Below, one piece after another: positions 56,901 through 64,000 of a stretch of 64,000 nucleotides of DNA. Location: assembly GCA_905147135.1 (NCBI GenBank), contig LR990055.1:992001-1056000 (forward strand), in the 5' to 3' direction. The stretch's first letter is position 1; each line of letters opens with the position of its first letter. A program made the translations under genes and the position numbers. The DNA is from Blastobasis lacticolella (taxonomy: Eukaryota > Arthropoda > Insecta > Lepidoptera > Blastobasidae). The notes beneath the pieces were generated by a model. The model saw nothing but the letters and a program-made list of their open reading frames with translations. It ran no database searches and had not been told where the DNA came from.

Positions 56901-59900
56901 AGTAGGGACACGGGGTCCTGCCCAGCGCTGGACAGGTGGTACTGCTGGACTTTGGTTATGAGGTCGGGGCCACCTGCGGGGTGGGGGAGATATGGTGGTG
57001 AGTGATGATGACAAGCAAACTTACAAGGATTGGATTGCCCTTCATAGCATTACGCTGAGGCTGGTCCAATTTGGTCCGACGTCACATCGTTGTACTTTGT
57101 ATTTTTTGTAAATTTAATTTTTAATTCTTTTGGAAATGTAATAAAGATTTGTCTATGTCTATGATTATGATTTATATTTATGTTAAAAAAAACAGAATGT
57201 CCGGGGTCCACCTAGACCATGATCTAGATCATGTTTTGATAGATCAGGTGATTATAGTACAGCGACTGCCATCCAACCTGAGTTACCCGGTTAACATTGA
57301 AACCTGACCAGATTAGATTATATTTATGGTTTTTCACACAAAGTTTTATATAGTCTCATCTGTCCCGATGCAATATTGCAAATTAAATTTTACCTACTTC
57401 CTAATTTCGAATTGAGTTGTCCATTGCATACTTCTGTAAGTTCAGTAACAATGCAATGTTACGATACCGTCGAGCTGACCTGACGATGGAGATTATAGGA
57501 ACGCCTAAACTATACATGACTAATACATCGTGTTTGTTCTTCAAACTTAAAAACTTTATTATGTCGTTCATTCTTCAATTCCACAGTGAACTTACCCGTG
57601 GAAGCGATGACCATGGCGTCCGAGACCCGGTTGGCAGCCAGGCAGTGCTCCACCGCCTCTTCTAGGCGGCCCACCGCCAGCGCGCGGCAAATCAGGCTCG
57701 CCGGGTCTGCAGAGAGTAAAAAAATTATAACAATCTTCTTGGCGTTAATATCCTGGGCGTGTTCTCGCGCACGAGGGCCCGGGGTCCACCACGATCATGA
57801 TTAAAGATTTGGCAGATCAGGTAATTACAGTGAAACGACTGCCATCTTTGACCTCTGTGGCCCTGTTAACAGGGGAACCTGACCAGATTGCATCATGTCA
57901 ATAACATGCAATTTATCCAAAATTCAAAATTCATTTATTGATTAGGACATTAAATATCTCTTTCAATCGTCAAAAAGGAGGGGGGTAGGAAAGTAGGAAT
58001 CCGGTGGTAGGACTCTGTCAAACTCGGTCTCCGAACAATGCGCCCGAAATTATATCACCGCCTTGGCTGTTTATCCCGCCAAGCAACAATGTTGATACTG
58101 TGTGTTCAGGTTTGAAGGATAAGGTAGGCAGCGCCATTACACGCATGAGGCATTTCATCTTAGTCCTCATAGAGAACGAAGCTGCGGTTCTGTATTGTTA
58201 TTATATGAAACCTAAACGCATGAATTATAGATGTTATGGACAACAGCTACCGTTTACCAACAGGTGGGCTGTCTGGTCGCTTGACACTGACCAGTATAAA
58301 AACATACATATAGCCTAACGCAAATAGATATTCCGCTAGATGGCGCTACTGGAGCCTGGTGTTACAGCCAATATGTCGACCGTTACCGCTTTCTATTAGG
58401 TTGGCTGTCTGCTAAATATAAGGCCTACCTGATGGTAAGCAGTCACCGCAGCATATGGACGTTTGCAGTTTGCTTAGACGGATTTGTGATTGTGTTGTTG
58501 TTGTATTTTAATTCAAAAATAGTAAATTACCATCTCCATTCGGTATGAGGACGTTGGTCGGCGCGGCGTTAAGGTCGAGATTGGCCAGCGCGCGCTCCAC
58601 CAGCGTGTGCGCGTCCTGCCGGGGACAATACTAATATCAAATACCCACTAACTATACGTTACAAGAATAGAGTACCCACAAATGACATCTTAAAACGCTT
58701 CATAGTAAACCATCATAGTTTTTAAAGCAGAGAAAATCACAGCGAAAACAGACACTGTACAGGCATTTACACACGTCACATCACACTTTTTTATGGTTAG
58801 GAGTTGATTTGTTTCAAACTAAACTTGCGTTCTTTACACATACAATACCTTATCGATTTGTTTTCCCGGGCGTTTCGGTAGTGTTACACCCATCGTGGTC
58901 ACGAGAAGTATGCAGTGGGGAGGTGATAGCTGCGGTGATGTGCGGGTAGGCGTCCCACCCTCACATACAATTGTCAGTTTGTTGTTAATTCGGAACTTCA
59001 CGGTAATAATCTGTCGAGAGGATACTAGGTGCATGTGAGGGTAGGAAGCCTACCGGCACATCACCGCAGTTGTCACCTCTCCACTGCAGTCTTCTCGTGA
59101 CTACGGTGGATGTAACTATATCGAAACGTCGAGAAAACAAATCTACGTCGCGTGTAAGACCAGTCTAATATAATAATAGGAGAGGATTTGTATAACACCC
59201 ACTGGGTGAAGGCTGAAAATCAGCGATTTGCCATTTGGCAAATATTAGCGGTAAGGCCTGGCCCTTTCACACAAAAGCGAAATGAACAAATAATTAATGT
59301 CATTAATGTCCCGATTGTGCTCTCGCGCTTGAGGGCCCAGGGTCCGCCTTAACCATGATCCAGGATTTGGCAAGTCAGGTAATGACAATGGAGCGATTGC
59401 CATCTGACATCAAAGACGTTACAAAACTGTATCGTACATAAAGTAAAGTGTAGATTATTTTTATATCAAAACTGTATCGTACATAAAGTAAAGTGTAGAT
59501 TATTTTTATATATTAGTTTGTTGTTTTCTTATTGTCATGTACCGGTTTTATATTGTTAACATTGTATTCGTTCATAGGTTTTTATTTTAAATATTGTGTA
59601 TTATACCTATGGGATATTGTTGCCTGAAATAAATAAAATAAATAAACTCTGGGCTAAAACATAACCCCTCCTTTAGCCGTAGTAGGTGACACATACATTC
59701 TCACTTACCGACAAATCTGTGCTGGTATCCGTGGACAGCTCGGCTTCGGTTTCCGTGGACTCGCCCTGTCGTGTTAGTGACAGAGAGAGGTATAGGCAAG
59801 TGCACAAGTTAGAGAGAGACGGCATTATTCAAGCCCGTGGGTAGTTATGCGATTGGTATAAGTATTTGATTGACTAACAATTAGTTCTTTGGAAATTTTG

Positions 59901-62900
59901 TTGTGAATTTCAATTTTCTGATCAATGGTCACGGGTTACATTATCCCAGGGCAAAATTGAACAAAAGTAGGGCGTCGCCACTTTTGTTTGTTAAATTTAA
60001 ACACCGAGATGAAATTCAAGATCAAAAGTGTATACAAATTGCCCCTATAAAAAATAAACGCAAGGGGTAGTTTATTTAAAATTGTGTTTTTTTTTTATTT
60101 TTTATTGATTTTATTTCATTGGAAAAAGGATAATTCTTATCAATATTTCAGTGATTTTAAAATATTTCAATGATTTTAATACATTCTTGGGTTTATTTTT
60201 TGTAGTGGAAAGGAGGACTGGCAGGAATGTATGGGCCATAGCCTATATGACCCATAACGCTGAGCGATATGTCATTAGAAAGCATTTTTCATTTTCTACA
60301 ACTTTTACTATGGCGAAAATATTCGAATCGTCGAAATTTCGAGTCATTGTTAAATCTTTTTTAATAACTCAACGTTATTGGTCATGTAGGCTGAGTTTCT
60401 GGACCTCCTTTGGACTGTTTTGATATTGAATTTCATCTCCGAGAATAGTTAATCACTTTACCGTTTAATGAAAATAAAACTAGTATTATCCGGCACAAAT
60501 CAGCTATAAACAATGAGTAAGTATGTTAAATTAAATAAGTATGTTTCCCCAAAAATAAATAAACGATGAGTGACCAAAATATATCAAAACACCTTTTCTA
60601 CTGTAGTTCCACGGAAGTATTTCAGTGGAACTAGTGTTATAAAGAAGTTCCCTCAAGAATGCACAACGTAAAGTATTAACAAAGTAAAAATTTTAATTTA
60701 CTAAATTGTGTAATAATTAATAAGAAATGATTTCAGAATGGTTTCAAGTGTCATATTTTACCTATTTTTTACTAAAGCGTGTGAAATTCACACTGTGAAT
60801 ATAAGATTTGCTTTGTATAATACACTGTCGTTCTCAACGGCTTTCACTCGCGCGTTATTCGGATCTCTGTAAACAATCAGCTTTCCCGCGGGATCCAATT
60901 ATTATCCCGGGATAAAAAATAGCCTATACTTTGTTACTCTGTAACTAGTGTAAGACTTTTTAACTTTTTTAAATTTATTCATTCCTAACAAAAATTGAGT
61001 TTATTCACAATTCTTTTCTCTTTTTAATATTAGTATTAGTATAGATTATTACGATTTGCGTGGCAATATAACATAAATAACAGTGTGAGTTTATACTACC
61101 ACAAGCAAAAGTATATTTAAGTACTCAAGTAATTACAACTATGGAATTCCAAAAAGGCGTATTTCCAATCTGCAATTACAAACAACACTAACACGTATGT
61201 TCAGTGCCGTAAATTCCAAATTACACTGTACGAAACTTACCCGACTCAAAGCGGCGACCTCGTTTTGCGCGACGTCACCAGACGAGTTGAGTCCTTTGAA
61301 TTTCGATGGGAGCTCGTCTTGTTTGAAACCTATGGGAGAAAATATTTATTTATTTATTTATTTATTTATACTTCATGCACAAACAGTACATTGGCGGACT
61401 TGAAGCTAAAATAGCATTTTCTACCAGTCTCCCAGGAGAGATAACAATTGACAAAAGGTATGCGGTGCAGGAAGATTACTTACAAGTAAAGATTACACAT
61501 AAGCTTATTCAACCACAATCAAATTTATAAAAATAAATAAATAATAATAATAAATACACTAAAAGTTAAAAGTAGCAATAGATATTTAAAGATTTTTAAA
61601 TATCAGATGTACAGTACGGCACTGGTTCAGTGGCAGCGAGCTTGCAAGATCGATAACCAAGGTCACGCTACGCGCACAGAGTCTGGGCACTGGATGGGTG
61701 ACCGTTTTACTTTGAGGCTAGTCGAACGTCAGTACCATAACGAGCTTGTCACTCGCTAGGTGTGCCTCCTTATACCGTTGGGTCAGCGAGGTTGGCGAAG
61801 GTCTTCCACTGGGGAACCTGAGACTGGTTAAACAGCCTCGGTAGCCGATGGGCACAATTGAACAATAATATTGATCGTGGAGTAAAAAGGAACTAACAAG
61901 CCGCAAATAAGGGAAAACGCCGCTAGATGGCGTTGTTTTGTGAATTCACTATTGTTGTTTTTCATTGCTTTGTTTTAAATTATTAACATGTAGAAATCCA
62001 TTTTACACTCATTTGGATACATTTACACCCGGTTTCTGAAACGCTTGTCAAATCATTGATTAGCTAACAGACTGTCACATTTAACAAGCTGTTAAATCAC
62101 TGTGGGTTTCTGAAAGGCCAATCAATCTATTGTTAGCTAATCGACCATTAACAAGAGATCAATTTTTTCGTCTGGCTACCCCTGCTAAAATCAGTCACAT
62201 TCATTCACTCATATATGTTTTGTTTCTGTCTAACGCATTGATTTGTCTCTGTCCCTAGCGGCCTTTTGATAGCGGCGGGATATTCAAATTTTAGATGAAA
62301 CTGATAGCGATTGTATAGTTTTCGTGTAAAATTGAAAATTATCGATAAATTATAAAATTATCTGTTATCTTGCGTCCATCGGCTCCCTAGGACCTTAAAG
62401 AGGTCGTCCGTCCATCTCTTGGGAGACCATCCAGAGATCGCCTCTCAACAACATCCGCCCCATCAGCTATCGATTCTGTGAGTTTCTCCCAATAATCCCA
62501 TTAGTTAAATCCTGGTTCCGAGTCCTGGACACGGACCGGTACGTAGTTCAGTTCCAGGTCCTGCCCCGGATCAGGTCCTGGTTCAGGTCAAGGTCCTGGT
62601 TCAGGTCCAGGTCCTGCACCCGGACCAGTTCGATGTTCAGGTTCAGGTCCTGGCTTCGGACCAGGTCCTGGTTCAGGTTCAGGTCCTGGTCCTGGACCAG
62701 GTTCTAGTTCAGGTTTAGGTCCTGGTTTCGACCAGGTACTGGCCCCACACCAGGTCCTGGTTCAGGTTCAGTCCTGACCCCGGACCAGGTCCTAGTTTAG
62801 ATCCAGGTCCTGGACCCGCACCAGTCCGTGGTTCAGGTCCAGGTCCTGGCTTCGGACCAGGTCCTGGTTCAGGTCCAGGTCCTGGCCCCGAACCAGGTCC

Positions 62901-63591
62901 TGGTCCAGCTAATGGTAGTGATCTATGTGCTGGCACTGGTCTAGGTCTTGGTTCTGGTTCAAGCTCAAATTGAGATCAAGGTTCCAGTTTTGGTCATGGT
63001 CCTGGACCAGAACCTGGACCCTAGACCTGGACTTTGTCTTGGACCAAAACTAGAACCTGGATCAAGGCCAGGACCAAGACCTAGACCAAGAAAATCTAAT
63101 ATAATTAATTTTGACAATCGGTTAATTGGTCGATTTTCGCTAATTAAAATAATCAGGGATAACATACAGTTAACATGAGAAAAAGCTTTCCGGAAACCCA
63201 AAATTACATTAATCAGCCGTTAATTGGAGATTTGACAATCCGTTGACAAGCTGTTAACAAACTGTCAGTTGGCCCTTTCAGAAACCCAAATTGCATTTAA
63301 TCAGAAATTAACAAGCTGTTACGTAATTTTTGCGTTGACAAGCGTTTCAGAAACCGGGTGTTACTATCGCACAAACATAAATTAAAAACGTCAAACCCTC
63401 GAAAGGATGGATAAATAAAGTTACATACAATTTGTATGTAAAACGTTTCCCCTTATGCGCAATTGCTTAAGCACTTACCTAGTAAGTTAAGCGCTTCCGT
63501 CCTGAAGTTAGGCAGGAAGTTGGCTCGCAGGAAATACCACGTGTAACGCTCGGTCTGCTCCGTGGCCGCGTCGCCTTTCTGCCGACAGTAC
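44745..63591 (-). CDS. Sec31: Sec31 (COPII outer coat), C-terminal 15 exons, gene span
   Basis: Sec31 with Sec13 forms the outer cage of COPII vesicles at ER exit sites and stimulates Sar1 GTP hydrolysis through Sec23. Joining 15 exons (each listed separately) gives an uninterrupted 777-residue C-terminus with every splice phase consistent. Regions in window numbering: alpha-solenoid (1-329) with CRALAVGRLEEAVEHCLAAN and DRLAQESDPALAEAATLCYL; Pro/Gln/Asn-rich linker (330-665) with GWNDPP at 556-561, the motif whose Trp-Asn pair reaches the Sar1/Sec23 active site in yeast Sec31; C-terminal helical domain (666-777) with QMKRKLEDVKKKLETLYDIL. These match my memory of human SEC31A segment by segment. 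The N-terminal WD40 part is beyond the right edge. The introns carry many transposons. Confidence 0.95.
46185..46602. mobile_element. hAT-type MITE with 8-bp target duplication
   Basis: 418 bp bounded by CAGGGATGGCTAACC and, inverted at the right, CAGGGATGGCGAACC. The octamer CTCTAGAC is repeated exactly at 46177-46184 and 46603-46610. Both the CAGGG start and the 8-bp duplication are hAT hallmarks. No transposase. It lies in the last Sec31 intron. Confidence 0.88.
46681..46752 (-). CDS. Sec31: Sec31 exon, residues 693-716
   Basis: Encodes QMKRKLEDVKKKLETLYDIL and REER, almost the same as the human QTKRKL helix. Acceptor TTTTACAG, donor AGA|GTAAGTAATG. Phase 0 at both ends, 72 bases. Confidence 0.93.
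47002..47260. repeat. 52-bp minisatellite running into a Sec31 exon
   Basis: Units start near 47003, 47054, 47106, (one rearranged) and 47194 with CTGGTGTGTGCATGTCAGCC and continue with TATCGTTCACCGCGGTTATC. The last unit contains the exon end and splice donor at 47224, and its CACTCACCGGGTTGG aligns with GTTCACCGCGGTT of earlier units. Confidence 0.7.
47224..47355 (-). CDS. Sec31: Sec31 exon, residues 649-692
   Basis: A Pro/Ala stretch followed by KPPLPERYRPLQAALDALRD and RCYDAAANP, the start of the C-terminal helical domain. Acceptor TCTCCCCCCAG, donor CCG|GTGAGTGACGG, phase 0 at both ends. The donor is part of the last unit of a 52-bp minisatellite. GC content is far higher than in neighbouring introns. 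Confidence 0.92.
47390..47637. mobile_element. Dispersed repeat family C, intronic copy
   Basis: CATCATCACAGCCCATAACA to GCCGGACACCACACGG, close to 18710-18972. It lies only about 35 bases upstream of the 47355 splice acceptor on the gene strand. A SINE A scrap follows at 47662-47745. Confidence 0.6.
47903..48150 (-). mobile_element. SINE family A, head missing
   Basis: Body from CATCTTGGCGTTAATGTCCC to GCATCGGTTAGTATTC, close to the intact copy; the tRNA-like head is absent. Confidence 0.65.
48409..48651 (-). CDS. Sec31: Sec31 exon, residues 568-648
   Basis: Linker exon reading PVQAPITQPLFGMEH and then a Gln/Tyr-rich run with repeated YPGQQYQDQ units. Human SEC31A has PVPITSPIMNPLG at the matching point. 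Acceptor GTTAACAG, donor CAG|GTGGGTTA, 81 codons in phase 0. The repeats make it low complexity and probably disordered. Confidence 0.9.
49428..49752 (-). mobile_element. SINE family A with target-site duplication
   Basis: A nearly complete copy with head to the right. A direct repeat of about 20 bases containing CCTGAATATAA flanks it (about 49404-49424 and 49754-49775), marking a comparatively recent insertion into the Sec31 intron. Confidence 0.75.
50793..51120. mobile_element. Dispersed repeat, CATACGGTAGG type
   Basis: ATTATGGCAGACAAACAGGC, GGCCACCTGATGGAAAGTGG, ending near TTACCATCAGGTCAAATGC. It shares the first 120 bases with 14992-15335 and then follows a different subfamily, also seen at 53065-53240. 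Confidence 0.5.
51568..51891. mobile_element. Inverted-repeat MITE flanked by TTA
   Basis: 324 bp. Ends AGGTG...CACA...TTCGAGCCGAGCG and their complement near CGTTCGTTCGGCTCG...CACCT. TTA on both sides (51565-51567 and 51892-51894). Harbinger-like by target site; in the same Sec31 intron. Confidence 0.6.
52016..52512 (-). CDS. Sec31: Sec31 exon with GWNDPP motif, residues 402-567
   Basis: The largest exon in the window. It opens SRSKYKVDPSVQSAPLYNQY, runs through a degenerate NPGL/NQGL repeat (about 52130-52381) and ends GWNDPPMMTKPK. GWNDPP (52034-52051) is the Sec23/Sar1-contacting motif. Acceptor CTCCGCAG, donor AAG|GTTAGTTTT. Starts in phase 1 and ends in phase 0. Confidence 0.94.
53065..53240. 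mobile_element. Dispersed repeat, CATACGGTAGG type, short copy
   Basis: GTTATACGGCAGACAAACAG, CAGCAACACCAG, AATGCGTTGCCCGCCTC. Similar to 50793-51120. Confidence 0.45.
53366..53515 (-). CDS. Sec31: Sec31 exon, Pro/Ala linker, residues 352-401
   Basis: Reads PTNPYEAQSPWQPSVPSSGY and then an APAPAPAAPPAPP-type stretch. Very GC-rich. Acceptor TTTTTTCTAG, donor ACAG|GTTGGACA. The donor is weaker than the others, but the phase (1 in, 1 out) fits both neighbours. Confidence 0.88.
54172..54238 (-). CDS. Sec31: Sec31 exon, residues 330-351
   Basis: Short 67-base exon, VQPSPAQQRPAPRRSLPGHT then YT. Acceptor GTGTGTAG, donor ACCG|GTATGTATTT. Enters in phase 0 and leaves in phase 1. It links solenoid to Pro-rich linker. 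Confidence 0.86.
54308..54571 (+). mobile_element. tRNA-derived SINE (family A), plus copy
   Basis: Head AGTGGCCTAATGGC and GGGTTCGAGCCC (box B) at the left, body and GCCAAGATGATT end at the right. It sits in the Sec31 intron, antisense to the gene. A scrap of family C lies at 54062-54125 in the previous intron. Confidence 0.65.
54798..54947 (-). CDS. Sec31: Sec31 exon, solenoid end, residues 280-329
   Basis: Encodes GKVESVLIEYASRLASAGCL and AAASALAGLQRAELRDRL. In human SEC31A the matching part reads YANLLAAQGSIAAALAFL and QLRDRL. Acceptor GATTCGCAG, donor CAG|GTAAGAAAG, 50 codons. Confidence 0.93.
55258..55502 (-). mobile_element. tRNA-derived SINE (family B), intronic
   Basis: Full-length minus copy matching 37702-37925, including GGGAATCGAACCCGGGACC. 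A second head-only copy is at 55707-55795, with a LINE C-terminal scrap (plus strand, RTAKEWNTLPASVFP) between them at 55605-55690. Confidence 0.7.
55849..56033 (-). CDS. Sec31: Sec31 exon, solenoid, residues 218-279
   Basis: Encodes ELLGDRLAQESDPALAEAAT and LCYLCAMSADAVVSR; human has LLGTRLENEGD and LCYICAGN at this place. Acceptor TTCCCCAG, donor CAG|GTAGGGAAC. 185 bases, phase 1 in, phase 0 out. Confidence 0.94.
56090..56520 (-). pseudogene. LINE C-terminal fragment in Sec31 intron
   Basis: A 139-codon minus frame with EAREQLWRAQHPVPSGS, TWKLLNRLRTQVGRCKDSLA and CDCGAPSQTMEHLLSCPLCP, the cysteine-rich C-terminal region of a Jockey-type LINE ORF2. It starts only about 55 bases upstream (on the gene strand) of a Sec31 exon. 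It has no donor or acceptor linking it to Sec31 and is not part of the protein. Confidence 0.8.
56776..56973 (-). CDS. Sec31: Sec31 exon, solenoid, residues 152-217
   Basis: Encodes GPDLITKVQQYHLSS, DPVSLLAGCVSAGRWASLA, GWRLVLAALLTHASEEDAAK. Human has NWREALAAVLTYAKPDEF in the same position. Acceptor CCCCGCAG, donor TGCG|GTGAGTACA. Confidence 0.94.
57190..57330 (-). mobile_element. SINE family A fragment
   Basis: GTCCGGGGTCCACCTAGACC and GCGACTGCCATCCAACC match the SINE A body. A longer fragment is at 57733-57900 and another at 59297-59415, all in Sec31 introns. Confidence 0.55.
57596..57706 (-). CDS. Sec31: Sec31 exon, solenoid, residues 115-151
   Basis: Encodes PASLICRALAVGRLEEAVEH and CLAANRVSDAMVIAST; human has ALLTGNFESAVDLCL and NRMADAI here. 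One of the best-conserved segments. Acceptor TCTCTGCAG, donor ACGG|GTAAGTTCA. Confidence 0.95.
57733..57900 (-). mobile_element. SINE family A fragment
   Basis: CTTGGCGTTAATATCCTGGG through GGAACCTGACCAGATTG; the body part only. It begins about 30 bases upstream of a Sec31 exon on the gene strand. Confidence 0.6.
58531..58615 (-). CDS. Sec31: Sec31 exon, residues 87-114
   Basis: Encodes DAHTLVERALANLDLNAAPT and NVLIPNGD. Acidic/variable linker before the solenoid core. Acceptor CCCCGGCAG, donor GATG|GTAATTTAC. Phase 0 in, phase 1 out. Confidence 0.9.
58852..59148. mobile_element. Foldback element, about 115-bp arms
   Basis: GATTTGTTTTCCCGGGCGTT at the left has its imperfect complement at the right. 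The arms continue through GGTGATGTGCGGGTAGGC and CCCACCCTCACAT, so the 300 bp can fold into one long hairpin. No clear target duplication. Confidence 0.65.
59297..59415 (-). mobile_element. SINE family A fragment
   Basis: ATTAATGTCCCGATTGTGCT to GAGCGATTGCCATCTGACAT; body only. Confidence 0.55.
59422..59511. repeat. Exact 45-bp tandem duplication
   Basis: The 45 bases from 59422 (CAAAACTGTATCGTACATAA...) are repeated without change at 59467-59511, which indicates a very recent event or an assembly duplication. Confidence 0.85.
59709..59765 (-). CDS. Sec31: Sec31 exon, residues 68-86
   Basis: A 57-base exon, GESTETEAELSTDTSTDLS, an acidic Ser/Thr-rich insert of the kind found at this place in Sec31 proteins. 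Acceptor AACACGACAG, donor TCG|GTAAGTGA. As a 3n phase-0 exon it could be skipped without frameshift. Confidence 0.85.
61241..61329 (-). CDS. Sec31: Sec31 exon, residues 38-67
   Basis: Encodes FKQDELPSKFKGLNSSGDVA and QNEVAALSR, completing the LLG motif begun in the preceding exon (human LLGYRKEDLGKKI). Acceptor CTCCCATAG, donor CGG|GTAAGTTTC. Confidence 0.9.
61341..61371. repeat. TTTA microsatellite
   Basis: About seven TTTA units directly upstream (gene strand) of the 61329 splice acceptor of Sec31. Confidence 0.75.
61612..61900. mobile_element. Possible 5S-related SINE-like repeat
   Basis: Contains GGTCACGC, then GTCTGGGCACTGGATGGGTG followed by ACCG, reminiscent of the internal control region of 5S rRNA (GGATGGGTGACCG). 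It continues with a body in which GAGACTGGTTAAACAGCC resembles a scrap near 3390. Family assignment is tentative. Confidence 0.3.
62026..63360. mobile_element. 1.3-kb Harbinger-like element in Sec31 intron
   Basis: Perfect 26-bp terminal inverted repeats starting CACCCGGTTTCTGAAACGCT (62026-62051 and 63335-63360), flanked by TTA on both sides (62023-62025 and 63361-63363). Sub-terminal GGGTTTCTGAAAGG boxes and TTAACAAGCTGTTA-like palindromes occur at both ends. The interior is largely a minisatellite with no transposase. TWA target duplication points to PIF/Harbinger. Confidence 0.82.
62500..63095. repeat. Minisatellite of GGTCCTGGTTCAGGTCCAGG type, with strand switch
   Basis: Variants of a 12/18-bp unit (GGTCCAGGTCCTGGTTCA, CCGGACCAGGTCCTGG) fill 62500-62960 and are then followed by the complementary form (CCAAGACCTAGACCAAG) to 63095. 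Open frames rich in Gly/Pro across it result from the repeat and are not genes. Confidence 0.8.
63479..63591 (-). CDS. Sec31: Sec31 exon, first in window, residues 1-38
   Basis: Encodes YCRQKGDAATEQTERYTWYF, LRANFLPNFRTEALNLL; human has YC..K..AS..., WSFLKVNF and LELLG in the same order. Donor CTAG|GTAAGTGC. The upstream edge uses a weak acceptor (GTTGGCAG), so it is less certain than the rest. Preceding exons (WD40 domain) are outside the window. Confidence 0.88.
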
Positions 63592-64000
63592 CTGCCAACC
63601 GTGCGAATCAAGATTAGTATATTGAAGAGTGTAGTATCAACCATCATTGACGGGGATCACCTCACATCTACTGGCTATCGCTTATTAAAAAATAAGCGAG
63701 ATATTAACGTTTGAAACTGCAAATTGGACAGAGCGGGCGATAGTCAACTGTGACGTCACGGTTGAGTATAGCCATTTAAAATACACGTAAATTCCATTTT
63801 GTGAGAAGGAGACAGACAATATACTTTCCAATAAGCTATGTTTTTAACCGACTTTAATTTTGTTTTCAGTTCTTGTTATAGTTTTAAACCTATTTTCATA
63901 TCTTGTTCCTAAATAAGACATAATGTTCAGTATCAGTCATCATCTCCATTTACCATTAAGACACGGAAAGTCCACTATCAATCGTCAGTAATCACCCTAG

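Noticed and set aside
62715..63201. Gly/Pro-rich collagen-like ORFs
   Set aside because: They exist on both strands and follow exactly the minisatellite unit inside a transposon.
1..64000. CRISPR array, operon or bacterial-type defence system
   Set aside because: Tandem repeats here lack regular repeat-spacer structure, and the genes have eukaryotic splice sites and promoters.

Overview
The window is nuclear DNA of an insect, almost certainly a moth or butterfly. This rests on AT-rich spacer, short exons with GT-AG introns, tRNA-derived SINEs ending in CAT/GAT runs, many truncated non-LTR retrotransposon 3' ends and small inverted-repeat DNA transposons. No database search was possible, so family names come from motif recognition.

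Region 1 (about 4.3-25.3 kb) holds four intronless EF-hand genes of the calexcitin / sarcoplasmic calcium-binding protein family, all on the minus strand: 25231-24626, 23771-23223, 13286-12738 and 5014-4466. Each has a TATA box just upstream. The first two resemble each other, and the last two are a recent pair (32 differences in 182 residues by hand count). The recent pair sits in a segmental duplication that also copied the 3' UTR, promoter and about 700 bp of upstream DNA. One copy was later opened by a LINE 3' end. The 25 kb gene has a histidine-rich tail that the others lack.

Region 2 (about 25.3-44.7 kb) has no gene I can support. It is a mosaic of SINEs, LINE 3' ends, a three-copy MITE family of about 260 bp, other foldback elements and unrecognised spacer.

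Region 3 (44745 to beyond 63591) is the downstream part of Sec31, the outer COPII coat subunit, on the minus strand. Fifteen exons join in frame to give the C-terminal 777 residues: alpha-solenoid, long Pro/Gln/Asn-rich linker with the Sec23/Sar1-contacting GWNDPP motif, and the C-terminal helical domain ending at a TGA. The WD40 part must lie beyond the right edge. The introns are loaded with transposons, including a hAT-type MITE with a perfect 8-bp target duplication, Harbinger-like elements flanked by TTA, and a minisatellite whose last unit contains a Sec31 splice donor.

The two gene groups have no evident functional link beyond lying on the same strand. I found no CRISPR array, rRNA gene, functional tRNA gene or convincing new multi-gene system. 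The most interesting items are the calexcitin array with duplicated regulatory DNA and His tail, the splice-site minisatellite, the possible cassette exon at 50.7 kb, and the 1.3-kb Harbinger-like element carrying a foldback minisatellite.
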